A stretch of 64,000 bases of DNA from Ancylostoma caninum (lineage: Eukaryota; Nematoda; Chromadorea; Rhabditida; Ancylostomatidae): the NCBI GenBank assembly GCA_037903475.1, contig JBAJFG010000287.1, positions 434,001 to 498,000 on the forward strand, in the 5' to 3' direction. The notes under the pieces were generated by a model. It worked only from the letters and a program-made list of their open reading frames with translations, was not told where the DNA came from and searched no databases. Made by a program: the position numbers and the translations under genes. Within the stretch, counting starts at the first letter, position 1; every line of letters starts with the position of its first letter. This document shows, one piece after another, positions 32,955 to 44,219 of this stretch.

Positions 32955-33780
32955 CCAAGAATTATTATTATTTATCACACACGCATAGCTTGTGTGAAAC
33001 TAAAAAAATCACAAACAAACAAGTAGGACGCAATCTAGTTACCTCTACAATGCCAGAAAAAAATAAGAAGACAAAAATAAATCAGAAATAATGTAACATC
33101 TCACGTATCAAGACTAATGTTAAGAACTTTTTGAAAGCTTTATGAGACACAGAGTGCTCATTTTCCTTAACTTCTCAAACTCGGGAATACCTCTACAATG
33201 CCAGAAAAAAATAAGAAGACAAAAATAAATCAGAAATAATGTAACATCTCACGTATCAAGACTAATGTTAAGAACTTTTTGAAAGCTTTATGAGACACAG
33301 AGTGCTCATTTTCCTTAACTTCTCAAACTCGGGAATACCTCTACAATGCCAGAAAAAAATAAGAAGACAAAAATAAATCAGAAATAATGTAACATCTCAC
33401 GTATCAAGACTAATGTTAAGAACTTTTTGAAAGCTTTATGAGACACAGAGTGCTCATTTTCCTTAACTTCTCAAACTCGGGAATACCTCTACAATGCCAG
33501 AAAAAAATAAGAAGACAAAAATAAATCAGAAATAATGTAACATCTCACGTATCAAGACTAATGTTAAGAACTTTTTGAAAGCGTTATGAGACACATAGTG
33601 CTCATTTTCCTTAAGTTCTCAAACTCGGGAATTACTGTGTGGATGAAGCTGAAGCGTCTGCAGCAAAGCTTGGGTTTCAAACGAGGAATTTGGTCTTGCC
33701 TCCTCTTATGGTTGAAGTTCGCAGTGCAGTGGCACTAGACGAGTTAATTTAAGGTTGCTTTTACCGTATTTGAGTTTGTG
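32955..33780 (-). pseudogene. LINE 3' end with internal tandem expansion
   Basis: Minus strand. FNHKRRQDQIPRLKPKLCCR, then RFSFIHTVIPEFEKLRK and a stop inside the first repeat unit (near 33564), matches the conserved C-terminal tail of CR1-like LINEs (compare FFVNRAGTQY and VKQFRKLAKRF in the copy at 16.6 kb). The 3' tail is (AAT)n at 32960-32975. Between them the C-terminus and 3' UTR have been expanded as four 148-bp units (33041-33632). All upstream reverse-transcriptase sequence is missing. Confidence 0.6.
33041..33632. repeat. Four tandem 148-bp repeats
   Basis: Units start at 33041, 33189, 33337 and 33485, each beginning ACCTCTACAATGCCAGAAAA. The first three are almost identical; the fourth differs at a few bases (GCGTTATGAG, CACATAGTG, TTAAGTTC). 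Near identity of three units points to recent expansion or conversion. The unit contains the 3' coding end and UTR of a LINE (minus strand). Confidence 0.97.
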
Positions 33781-34339
33781 GAAAAACAAAAAGAATGAAT
33801 ACACAGTGCCAAAAGAGACTTCCGCCAAATCTATCAAATTATAAAATTGGGATTAGCTAGGCTAGGGATGGAAAGCCCCTGCGAAATGCCCTTTTCGTTT
33901 ACATCAGATGTGCTTGAGCGTAAGAAATAAGTAACATAGCATGCAAATTATGACATCGTTCGCTCTTTTGCACTCTGCTTTGTGATTTCTAGAGGCAAAA
34001 ATCAGTGCTAGCAAGTTGGAGACAGCTGGACAAATACAAATCACGCGATTTGCTGAGAAATTGCAAGAAATAGTGACAGCAAATACTCGGCCAAACACTT
34101 TGCTGTTATTCTGTAACAAAGAATCGCACGAAAAAAGGGCAATTGAAATAAGACGACGCAGATTTTCTATCAACATAATATAGCAATTCTGAGAACTTCG
34201 CTCCCCCCACCCCCTTCCACCCTTCAAGTTTGCCTATTCTAAACAGGTACGCGGATATGAAAGTGTGAAACTCAAAATCTCACATATTGTGGTACGACAC
34301 ATGTGGAAGGTGACAATTTCACCATTATTTTACTTTTTT
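33781..34339. other. Intergenic, nothing recognised
   Basis: A 107-codon minus-strand frame (33904-34227) shows no domain. Confidence 0.4.
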
Positions 34340-34640
34340 TTCGTATGATCATACCTATTGTTTATTATTTACATGAGACATCTCATGCTATCAGCACAAC
34401 GACAAGACCAGTTACAATGACTGATGTGTACAATTACATACTCGTCTAGGGAGTAATCAGCATTTTATGTAGCCGTCAAGAATTGTAGTGGATGACTGAA
34501 TATCACCAGAAATTGCCTTCATTATGTGCAAAATAATCGGAACCGGCTCTGTTAATGAAGAAATTTGATCTGAACTCACATAGTTCCAGTTCTAGGGAGG
34601 CATAGTTTTACTGAGTTGCCTTTCATTGAGTACTTCCTAT
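34340..34640 (-). pseudogene. LINE C-terminal tail and 3' end, second remnant
   Basis: On the minus strand LELELCEFRSNFFINRAGSD (about 34540-34605) matches the FFVNRAGTQY tail of the LINE at 16.6 kb. It is followed at similar spacing by a TGTAAATAATAAACAATA-like 3' end (34350-34370). Only the last few dozen residues remain. Confidence 0.5.
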
Positions 34641-34973
34641 TCATTGGCAGCTCATGCGTGTGTTGGTGTGTGCACGAGAACCAGCCTGTGTCGTCAAAAC
34701 TTACCGACTCCATTGCGCTCCACACATCGAGTCATTTACGAAACAGCTGCAAATTTTGATTTTCATCTCGACTTGCAAATTTTTTGGTGCATTTCCGGTC
34801 AAGTTCAGATAGGTTAACTCCCTGTTATGAGTTGTTTTCACACCACTTGTAATGAATGAGAAAAGGGCATGATCAAGAGATCGTATAAAATGCAAGGAAC
34901 GGGTAGGATACCTTTTGATGGAATAGGAAGACGCCGACGAGCGACCCATGGCACGTGTGAGGGCTGCGTCCCT

Positions 34974-35153
34974 CAGTACTGGGAAACCCTCCACGCGACA
35001 AGTTTGAAGTGTTATGGGAGTGCGCTGGCGCCCAGGAGCTGGGAAGACCTCACTGGACGAGTCAACAGCTGTGAGACAGGTGCAGCGGCGTCCAGTAATG
35101 GGGAAGATGTCACGGGACGGGTCCACAGCTCAGGAGTGGAACGACGCCATCCA
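34974..35153. repeat. Three diverged 60-bp tandem units
   Basis: Units begin near 34974, 35034 and 35094, each with AGTA/GNTGGGAA at the start and GGCGYCC or GCCATCC at the end. The 20-codon period keeps one plus-strand frame open (PQYWETLHATS..., PRSWEDLTGRVNS..., SSNGEDVTGRVHSS). A coding minisatellite is possible, but no start, splice or domain evidence supports a gene. Confidence 0.5.
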
Positions 35154-35159
35154 GTTGTG

Positions 35160-36250
35160 AATAACATATCACTCAAATGCGAAGCGAGTTCGAAAGAATC
35201 CAGAAGAGCATTAAAATTAAAAAAAATACCAGGCTGATCGTCCGGCCATCGCCGGAAGCTCAGGTTGTATTTACTCATTTCAATGCACTGATGGACATAG
35301 AATCAAAAGAGTAATCGAAAGAAAGCAATGAAAAGGATGTGCTACTAATGGAACGCTTTTAGAGAGTCGGATCTTTACAAGAACTTTGCGTCGAAGCATA
35401 TTTGAAAGAGCTGGAGCCGGGTGCAGGGAAATTACGAGCTATTCCTACCACTTTCACGCTTGCCACCTTAAAGAATAGTTAGTACCATTTGGCTATACCT
35501 CTCTCATCTATTAAGGAGTAGTAGAAACCGTGACGGAACTCGACACACAACTATACCAACTTCCTTCGTGGCTGGATGCTCAAGAGGAATATGTTAACAA
35601 GGCGATCGAGAGACAAAAGTTCGTAGAACTGGTGTGTTGATCGGGAAAAGGTGACACTAAGAGCAAAAGTCAAGAGACGACAAAAAGTTCATTTGAGGAC
35701 TTCAAGGTTAACCTTCCTTTCATCCATGGAAAGTATAGGAATCTAGAACTAAAACACAACTGAGCGCTGCATATTAGGCGAAAACGTGACCAGAACACGA
35801 ATCTGTTTTAATCAAATTAGCAGCCAATAGAAAGTTTATAACGCAATAGAGCATTTTTTTCTGAAACAAATGTAGCGTAACATCTAGAACGAAATATGGT
35901 TGCGCGAATTAGTAGATAGAGGAGAATTTTTCGTACCCCCAGCTGCAAGTTACTGATATTATTGTCTCAACGAGGTCTTTCATATGGTATTGCTTCTAGC
36001 AACTCATTTATATTGACAGGCGATGTCTTCAGGGCATCTTTCTTTTGTTAATAAACCCTATATGGATTTGATGATTCTGTCGAGAACAAGTACTTGCTTT
36101 CGACAGTGCAGTAAGTAATGGTGTGAGGAAATTTTGTAAGGGAACACTCGAGCCGTCGGTAGCAGGGCCGAACGCGATTCAAGTTCTGGAAAGTTGGTAG
36201 TTCCTCAATTCTGGGGACGTAGTAGTCCACCCCGCAAGTTGGCATCAAAG
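35160..36250. other. Intergenic, nothing recognised
   Basis: A short plus-strand frame near 35532-35640 (VTELDTQLYQLPSWLDAQEE) reads like protein but has no supported boundaries. Hairpin TCCGGCCATCGCCGGA at 35241-35256. Confidence 0.35.
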
Positions 36251-36699
36251 TTTCCGCCATCGCGACAGATTTGAGTACGAGTGGCAATTCTGGTTGCGCA
36301 ATAGACATGACATCCATGCGAATGCAACATATGTATTCTGTTGCTCGCAGCATCGAATTTCATCAAATTCAACCTCACCACGACCGTATGCAGGAAAGTA
36401 AACCGCTTGACCATAGAAACACACTGCAAGGTCGGACAGGACATCCACATCAACGTCAATACTCAAGATGAGTTTTGGTTATTTCATTCTGCAACTGTTT
36501 AGCTGCTTTTGAATGAGAAAGCCGAAGTAAAGGTGAGCCTTATCGTAGTCGAAAGTGTTTGCTAGTGAGCAGCGTACAAATGTAAGCTGCTAATGTTATT
36601 GCTTTCCGCATTTATTGCAGACTGCTTTTCACGTACTGCCTTTGTGATTTCAGATTGATTTTGGTCCTGAGTAACTCTTTGACAACATCTCATTCGATT

Positions 36700-36905
36700 T
36701 TCGCTCGGTGATACAATCTAATGGAATGAATCTCGTCGATTTGCTCAAAATGACCTTCCGACCAGCTGGGTCGATTGAGGTTCGACCACCTGACTTTGCA
36801 CCATATCAAATTTCGAGCTGTTTTTTTTCCCTTTCTTACTTATTTTCTCAAAATGTTATTGTGCTGGCGACAGTGCTTAGGAGAAATATATCTAATTAAT
36901 AGTAC
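36700..36905 (+). pseudogene. Possible mariner transposase fragment (third-Asp region)
   Basis: Plus-strand RPPDFAPYQISSCFFSLSYL at about 36787-36845 resembles the PYSPDFAPSDYHLF block and following helix of mariner transposases, with the catalytic Asp lost. Only about 40 residues can be compared, so this may be chance. Confidence 0.35.
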
Positions 36906-39259
36906 GAATGTGAATTAGACCTAGATAACAAGCGAAACTCATTTGAGATCCCCTGGATATTGTCCACGCTGCCACCTAGGTCGCAGTCGCACCATGATGC
37001 CAGCGCAACTTGCAGGGGGACTACTGCTCCCCTTGGTGTTATGCGAGCTCCACAATCTTAGATTTCTATAGGACCGAAGACAGCTGAAATACATGTAGTA
37101 CCAAGTTAAATGTGCTGTTTTTATCCCTTCAAATTTCCTATATGGCAAGCTTCCACCAACTTACGAATTCGGAACACCCGGTCTCGTGCCACACTTCCGT
37201 TCATAAGTGGCAACTCGGCCGTTGAGTGCACTGTGGTACTCCTATGTATACTTATTTGTTTATTTGTTTATTTATTGTACCAAATTGTTGCAGCATCAAA
37301 ATAAGTGTAAGACAAGACGAGCCTATCAACCTCATGCTTGGGAGTGTGCATATGCGGGAATTCAACTCCTACATCATGAACAAAGGCCAATTCCGATTTT
37401 TAGATTCATTCTGCTAGAGAATGTTTAGCAAAGGTCATCTCTGTACTAGATCACACTTAAATCGAGATTTGCTATCGCGACCTTTGTCATGTCTTGTCAG
37501 ATAATTGAAGTCTTGGGACGTTTTCTTCGAGCATTTCATTCGAACTTTCTGTGTTGGACAAGTTGGCGTTTTACGTCAGAATTCACGATTGTGACTTTAA
37601 TTATGCATTTATATATATAGGTTGACAAAAGCTAACAAAACAGAAACCCCCAGCTTACCTCCTACATCGCTACAGATATTGGAGGGGAGGAAAGTTGTGT
37701 AGCCTAGACTACACCTACAATTACGTTCGAAACCTAGAAATTACATGTCACGAGTTGCGTCATGAGCTTATGAACATCTATGCGCCTTTTCAAGCAGGAA
37801 AGACTCCTTAACATTCTTATAACGAACTGTTCAGGAGCACTGTGTCGATTCCGAGTATTGTTTACATATTTATTGTATGCATTAAAAAGGTGTGCTGTCA
37901 CAAAAAACAGAATATTATGGCAGCATACATTAGAATGGTAAGAGTTGAGAGGGAGAAAGGGAATGAAAACATGCCGATCAGTAACGATATGTTAATGCCA
38001 ACAACACAGAAAAAGGTAAAGGTAGTGGTAAAGGTAAGGTAAAGGATTGCGACGAGATAGAGGGTTGGATTCGACTTCGACGAAGGCTTCCCCTTTGAGG
38101 TAAGTGTGATTAGCTGCGATTATTGTCGACAGTAAACATCTGCAGCACAACTGAAGCTGAGCAAGTATCACATAAGGACTATCTAATGTTGAGTAAACTT
38201 CAAAACTTCAATCTCTCCACATCAGCGCAAGGAACCCAGTGCTTCTTAGCATAGGAGTTTTCTGTATGAATAGCAACTTTTACATTGTGGATTTGATTGA
38301 CATAATACCATGTTCGAGACGAACATTTAAAAAATGGAAACGAAATAATGGCGTCAAGTAGCTTGGAAGAAAGATGTGCAGTATTCGAAACACTGCATTT
38401 AATAAACGGAAATCGGCGGCAAGTGGAAAGAATTTAAAAAAGGTACACAACATTATCGTACAGACTGAGTAATGCTAGGAGACGGAGGATGGTTTGCTAG
38501 CTTGGTTTTGCTTGGTTATGCGTACATAAATCCAGGCCCAGGGAGAACAAAGAAAACAAGGAGATTGAGCTTGTCCTTGGGTGCAGGCGGACCACGTGAA
38601 AGTAGTAAACAATTGCTTCCTTATTTCTGTTTCCAACATCGCAGAATAATTCAGAGAATCGTGATAGGTATTCCTCTTGTTTCAGACTCATAGTTTTATC
38701 GAAGGATTTGGGTTGTTCTTGCCCTTCATCCTCTCGAATATGCGTATATATGAAATAGAGCAGAGTGGGGAACATAAGAACAACGTTTGTTTAACGTGCT
38801 AACGATAAGGCTATGATCTGCCACTTCTCTCTCACATTTCCACAAAATGTGTGGAGTTTTGCAATTGCTCTCGTATGCATTTCCCATAGCCACGTTGTTT
38901 GCTAGCGAAAAAAAAAATTAGGTTTTCTGGTGTTTATTACCAGGGAGCCATGTAAACACTTCATAAATTAAACTCTCACGGACAAATTACTCTATTTCAA
39001 GTAACGGCATTGTCTGACCAAAGATGATGAGCGAGGACGAAGGAATTTGGAATGGACTAAACAGGTCTGACGGCGAAATGGAGATCAAACCGGCCATTAC
39101 ACGAAGCGGCAATTTGTGAGGGCTATGGACCCTAATTACTCGGCTCGAACCCGGGCGATCACAGAGCAGCGTCGACTTCTGCCTACAATGGGCGGAGCAC
39201 CGGCAGGTTGCCGGTGCTGGACATAAACGGGAGTGTGAGACCTTGCGAATAGAAGACAG
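36906..39259. other. Intergenic, nothing recognised
   Basis: Includes a TTTGTTTATTTGTTTATT run (37252-37274) that could be a LINE tail on the minus strand, a GGTAAAGGTAGTGGTAAAGG low-complexity patch (38015-38044), and a perfect hairpin GCACCGGCA-GGT-TGCCGGTGC (39196-39216). No gene recognised; minus-strand frame 38497-38775 has no domain. Confidence 0.4.
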
Positions 39260-39530
39260 CTAGTTCGAAGGGTCCACGAGTGGAGACGTTGAGGATCCCA
39301 GAGCAGGGCGCTGGCATTTAATCATATTTATTCGTTGTTGATTACCACTAGATGACACCACGAATGTAGCAAATGAGGCAGACACCACTTCGTCATTTTT
39401 TGGGTAAACATCCACAAGACGGCCAAAGACCGACCATGGTTCAGGCACACTTTGGAAGTGCCCTTTCGCCAGAAAGTCTAGAATTGTACCACCATGTTTA
39501 GCACAGATTCTGCGAGGCAGGACACCTAGA
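39260..39530 (-). pseudogene. Possible LTR-retrotransposon (BEL/Pao) integrase C-terminal fragment (weak)
   Basis: Minus-strand LAKGHFQSVPEPWSVFGRLV then DVYPKNDEVVSASF resembles the W..GRVVEVYPG.DG.VR.A block found after the integrase core in BEL/Pao elements. The resemblance is short and lacks the upstream zinc-finger or catalytic core, so it is only a suggestion. Confidence 0.2.
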
Positions 39531-40228
39531 GAAATCCAAAATAGGGTTTATGGTATGATTGCGAAACATGTGATTGCATTCAGTAGTTTGTAAAATATTA
39601 AATTTTGTCAAGTGACATAGAGTAAATGATATACATAACGATCGTGTGGCTTCCACCTTCGTTATCCACGAGGTCGGCCGTGGATAGCAAATGAACAGTA
39701 AACATGTAAATAGACAAGTTCATCAATAATGAAGGGATGAGCCCCAGCTCAATGGGGAGGGGCAGTGGGGTGGGGGTGGAAGGGGGAGAGTGGGAAAAGG
39801 TCGGTTTTGACACCCTAGCCGAAAATGTTCCAACTTGTTGACATCTCGGAACAACATTTTTTCAGATCGATCGGATAATCAACGAGAAACTACGAGATCG
39901 CGGATAAAAACGAGAAAATTAAATCCAGACAACACAAGCTTCCCACTTTTTCTGGCATAAGATATGTATTTAGCGCCAAACCCCCTCATCTCGTACCGTT
40001 GCTTCTACTATGGGGTACTACGGGGTGAAACATATAATCAATTTCAGAAATCATACCGTTTCAATGAAATGAGCGCAGATTGTACGACAACTGCTGAATT
40101 CAACAGATAACTACATTTTTTTACCATTTTGGACCTTAAGAGCCAACTTACGGAAACGTGGAGTTACCTATGTATCTCTTTCAGCTTGGAATCTGGACGA
40201 CGTACACGCAGGGTTTGTAAAACTCACT

Positions 40229-40620
40229 GGAAGTAGACACGGTGATTATTGCGAAGGTAGTAGACCAAGTGGGAGGGAACAGCTGGATTTACACGACACC
40301 ATTTCCACGAAACCAACTGAGCCTCCGATATCGTAGTAAGTCAAGCCGAAATTGTGCCTTCTAATGCTGTTGAGAGCACCTTGGAAAGAATTGAAAGGAT
40401 CGGCTCCACGAACATTGGGAGCTAAGGTATTGAAAATGCAAGCAGTTGCAGAAAATAAGCCTAAGTACAAAGATTAGTCGCCGTTGGTCGGTCTTCTACT
40501 CGCTAGCGCTGCCGCAGTCACACATAGAACGTTCCAGGAACTTACCGTGTGGGGAGAAGGTGAAATAAATGCTAAAGATTCGCCTTCAGTCTACTTACAT
40601 TTATCGCAGTCGCACGTCAT
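40229..40620 (-). CDS. Possible two-exon gene fragment, unknown product
   Basis: Minus strand. A short first exon ATG at 40620 (MTCDCDK, 40599-40620) ends at a canonical donor GTAAGT. After an intron of about 140 bp, acceptor TTTGTACTTAG joins an open exon starting at 40460, and the phases match (T+GC gives Cys). It continues as LFSATACIFNTLAPNVRGAD, then a glycine/tyrosine-rich stretch. Near 40310 a likely one-base indel moves the reading to SWKWCRVNPAVPSHLVYYLR, ending at a GTGAGT donor near 40228. No family recognised. The indel suggests a pseudogene, or the whole model may be fortuitous. Confidence 0.25.
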
Positions 40621-40639
40621 GGACCGCGGTAATGCTCTT

Positions 40640-41350
40640 GAAAAAAAGAGCTAAGAGAAATTAGCAGATGTGCTGATTAGGCTCTGCAAAGAGCAGCGTT
40701 TCTCAGGAAAAAGCTTCATGAAGGCTTGAACTAACGGTCAACTGCTTTGCGAGGAAAATCGTTTCTTCGTTGCTTGACAATAGTCAGAGTTCACCATCGG
40801 AAGACTTTTTGTTCAATCAGATATGCATCTGTTTGTGCATAGAGAAGAATATTTGCTAATATTTGAGTTTGCTCTCTGGATGAGCTTTTATCTGTAATCT
40901 TTACAGTGACAACTACTGACTACCATAAAACGTTTTCTTTTCAGGCGGATTCTGATAGAGTTACGCAGAAAGTATCAAGCGTGCCCTTTTGCAGTAATTA
41001 TACTGCAACCAAAATAGTTCCACAAAGACAACGGCAATAGGCTACCGTGATGACGAGGCTGTCATTCTATCCATACATTCGAGCTACTCATCAATGAACA
41101 AGGCTTCTTTTAGGTAACAGCCTGACGGGTAATTCTTGAAAAGCACCACGACTTCCTCAATGTGGTTGACGAATGCTTCGCATACTAAAAAAAACCAGCC
41201 AAACGGTTTTGGGCTTTCTCCTCCTCGGAAATTTTTAACGGAGCACATGACCCTACAGGGTTAAGCTCAAGAGTCTCATTTGCAGCATTGCTCAGGATGA
41301 AGAGCAATTTATTCTATTGTAGAAGCGCGCCTGCGTCGAATACAGCCCAT
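40640..41350. other. Intergenic, nothing recognised
   Basis: No coding or repeat signal. Confidence 0.4.
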
Positions 41351-41356
41351 TTTCTA

Positions 41357-41935
41357 TTAGGTTGTTGCGAAATTAACTGCCGAAATAGACTCTTCACTTC
41401 AAAGTGTTGTAACTCGGCTCAAACACCAGTTTTTTCATCAGTTTAGCAACCATTCAATTTGATAGATCCTCCCAGACAATCAAACTGAGATCACAGGAAT
41501 CCGCAAACCATTGGAAGGCAATTTCAGCATGCTCCAGATCAGCAATCTGCTGCTGTCGCAGAATTGTACCTAAAGCTCGGAAAAATGATATGCAGTGGAG
41601 TAATTGTCTGAGGAATGAGGGCATTGAGTGAAAACCTCGATGCTTCACTGCACCAGTTTTTGCCGGGTGAATTTTGGAATGTGTGGCTTAACGCTAGCCT
41701 GTAGCAGGGGAAAGCAGCTTTTGTTCGTCACTGCCGACCGCATCTGTAGCAGATTTGCGGATCTCAACTCGAAACAATACAATACCAACTCTACTGACAG
41801 CGACTGACTAGGCTGTAGAAGTGTGCAATCAATCACACCTTTACAGCACCACCAAACTCCTAACACAACCTCTCTGGAGAGAAGATCTGGCTTGGGAAAT
41901 CTTAGAAATGGGAAATTCCCCCCCCCCCCCATATC
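41357..41935 (-). pseudogene. Mariner transposase relic with 3' terminal repeat
   Basis: Minus strand. FPKPDLLSREVVLGVWWCCK (about 41880-41935), an SLSVELVLYC stretch, VKPHIPKFTRQKL (second-Asp region, HDNARPH decayed), EVFTQCPHSSDNYSTAYHFF (third-Asp region, Asp lost) and RALGTILRQQQIADLEHAEI track a mariner transposase of the group behind SETMAR-type domains. The plus-strand sequence TTAGGTTGTTGCGAAATTAA after TA at 41355 is the matching terminal repeat. The N-terminal half is missing. Two of the catalytic blocks are damaged and frames shift, so it is inactive. Confidence 0.8.
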
Positions 41936-42333
41936 CATTCGCATTTTCTATTATCGTACAGGATTCGAGCTTCGTTTACAGTCTACATTTATATGGTCAA
42001 GAAATGAGTCGTTTTGGGACGAAAAATTAGTATAGAAAAGATGTCACACCAGGCAAGACGCTTGTAATAAGTCAGGTCGTGTGCTGTTCCCGTCCACACC
42101 TTTCGTACCCTGTTGATTGAAGTCGGATGTATTGAAACTGTAGCATAGTGAGCGTCCACCCTTGCTCTTATCATCCAGATGGTAAGACGCGGTTTAGACT
42201 CCATGGCTGTCTTCATGATCGTCTAGCGACATCCCCTGACCACGACCATGGTTGCTTTTGAGTTTAAAATCGTAGGGAAAGAGCTTCGCGAACATCTGGC
42301 TCACTGTCCATTGGGAAGGCGATTCCCACGCAA

Positions 42334-42570
42334 ACCTTGCCATTTGTATCGGCAAGCAAACCTCGTCAAATGTATCGCCAACAGATTCTCTTACCTTTTG
42401 TATCGCCACACACCCGTAAAATGTATCGTCAACAGATTCTCTTGCCAAATGTCTCGCCAAACAGGCTCTTCACTCATTCTGCCGTTAATCATATTGCCAA
42501 GCAAAATTTGATCCCGTAAATCTTATCGCCAAAAACATTCTCTTGCCAAATGTATCGTCAATGAACATCA
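42334..42570. repeat. Degenerate short tandem repeat, TGCCAAATGTATCGCCAA type
   Basis: At least seven imperfect copies of a 24-27 bp unit (TTGCCAAATGTATCGCCAAC with ACAGATTCTC spacers). Consecutive copies start near 42340, 42366, 42393, 42417, 42443, 42519 and 42545, with a decayed stretch between. Units alternate between AAATGTATCG and TTTTGTATCG forms, suggesting a higher-order dimer of about 50 bp. Confidence 0.65.
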
Positions 42571-43650
42571 GAAAAACATTAATCGGCTACCATGCAAAAA
42601 AAACGCAATATGTTAAGGATAATTCGACGCGGCATATGCATCACGACTGAATAACCCGTTGACGCAAAGGCGAGCGTCTTAGCAGCGTTAGGACTGCTTC
42701 CGAGCCCAGCTTTGTAGTCGCGCGTGGAAAGGACGCACTCATCTAACATAGATTGTCCTCATCCACAGACACTACCGTCCGCGAGAAGCGTTTGGAAGAA
42801 AATGAAAATAATAAATGTGAAATAATAATCGAAAAGTTAAGAGCGATACATACAAGACGCGTGTGTGCCCCACGTCAGGCGTGAACTTCTAACTGTGGAG
42901 GATTTTCTATAGAGATCGGTCGACAATGCATTTACATGAACAATGGGAATAGCGCTGGCTATAGGGAAGAGCTGCAAACACGTGACTCTCACTTTCGTCT
43001 GGACTGCGTCAGAGGCGGAATTCCATTGAATTACTTGCTTTTACTACACTCTTACTTCAAATTAGTTTATTTCATATTGATTTATTTTGTTGAGTTAAGC
43101 TATTTCAAGAAATTTTATTTGAAATTACTGTTCGAATAATAATTACGCTGCGCTCTCAAACGCTTATCACGGTCCGGACCACTGGCAACGTATGTGGCTG
43201 AGGGCAGTTTGTGAAAGATGCGTGCGTACGTACTGCGTGCGGCTGTAAAAATAGGCTCAGACGCAGCCTTGATGCTGCTAAGACACAGGCTTTTGTTCTC
43301 CTCCCTGATAACATCTCAAATGCATGCGTTTATTATGTATTGTCCCTACGTTCTCCGATACATACCATCGCTTTCATCCCCAGCTGATTCTGCTTAACAT
43401 CACCAGGGAGAACATATCGCAAAACGTTTCTTTCTGATGAAAGAAAAAGAAAGCCCGAGAAAGCAGAGCAAATAGCGGCATATTCCAAGGTTTGTGTTAG
43501 AAGTTCCACCCTTATTTTGCTTTGCAGAGGCGCTTTGACTATGAGTTGATGAGAGAATTTTATGAAGGGAGATAAGTAAAATCATTCTGCACAGAAAATA
43601 TTTTTGCTTCCGGAGTTCGAGGTAAAGCGAAAGGGCAAGGGAGAAGTGTC
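42571..43650. other. Intergenic, nothing recognised
   Basis: A CAGACGCAGCCTTGATGCTG block near 43258 resembles the one near 14268. AT-rich patch at 43060-43140. No coding signal. Confidence 0.4.
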
Positions 43651-43661
43651 CTGAGAAGTGT

Positions 43662-43735
43662 TTGCTGATGGTGGACGCTAGTGTCTCGGTAATAGATGCC
43701 TGGGGTTCGAATTCATCCCTCAGCTTACGAGAAAA
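43662..43735 (+). other. tRNA-like SINE head, second copy
   Basis: AGTGTCTCGGTAATAGATGC, then GGGGTTCGAATTCATCCCTC carries a near-perfect B box (GGTTCGAATTC). It aligns with 5728-5792 with a few gaps. The A box is damaged (GACGCTAGTG). Confidence 0.35.
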
Positions 43736-43741
43736 GGACAC

Positions 43742-44215
43742 TTAGAGAGTACGACAATCCATAACGTGGCGTAACTTCGTGAAGAAAAGCTGAACGAAAA
43801 GGGAAGCATAATCTTGTACTCCGAATCCTACCGGCACCGAGCGCTTACACGAGCGTCGTTCGAGGAAAGTAGGCTCAACTCAGCACAGAGAGTCATCTTG
43901 CAAATTTTTAAAATGGGTTCAAGGTTGTATACTGCATTGTTAGCTTTTTTCCTCAAGTAAACGGACTGTGGAAACGACTGCGGTGCAAAAAACGGACAAG
44001 TCACCAAGGAGACCCTCAGTCGTCAGTTCTCTGTCAGGAATCGTGCGTGAACAATAAAAATAAATGTCTCTAGATAAGGAATGATATTCTTCGTCATTCA
44101 TAGCACTATACGAGCTATAATACGCCTGACACTGCCCGTGTAGATCTTACATCATCTATCGGCTCCGGCATTTGTACGTAACAGTACGCGCTAGTTTTTT
44201 TTTTTTGGAGTGAGC
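43742..44215. other. Intergenic, nothing recognised
   Basis: No coding or repeat signal. Confidence 0.4.
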
Positions 44216-44219
44216 TGTA

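Noticed and set aside
33041..33632. Regularly spaced repeats that might suggest a CRISPR array
   Set aside because: The 148-bp units are directly adjacent with no unique spacers, and the context is eukaryotic and LINE-derived.
36205..36466. Cysteine-rich minus-strand frames resembling an EGF-like or astacin tail (CRDGGNFDANLRGG)
   Set aside because: The cysteine pattern requires switching between three frames and no catalytic domain lies nearby; evidence too thin.
43400..43741. 113-codon minus-strand frame
   Set aside because: Runs over the tRNA-like segment and shows no domain or splice evidence.
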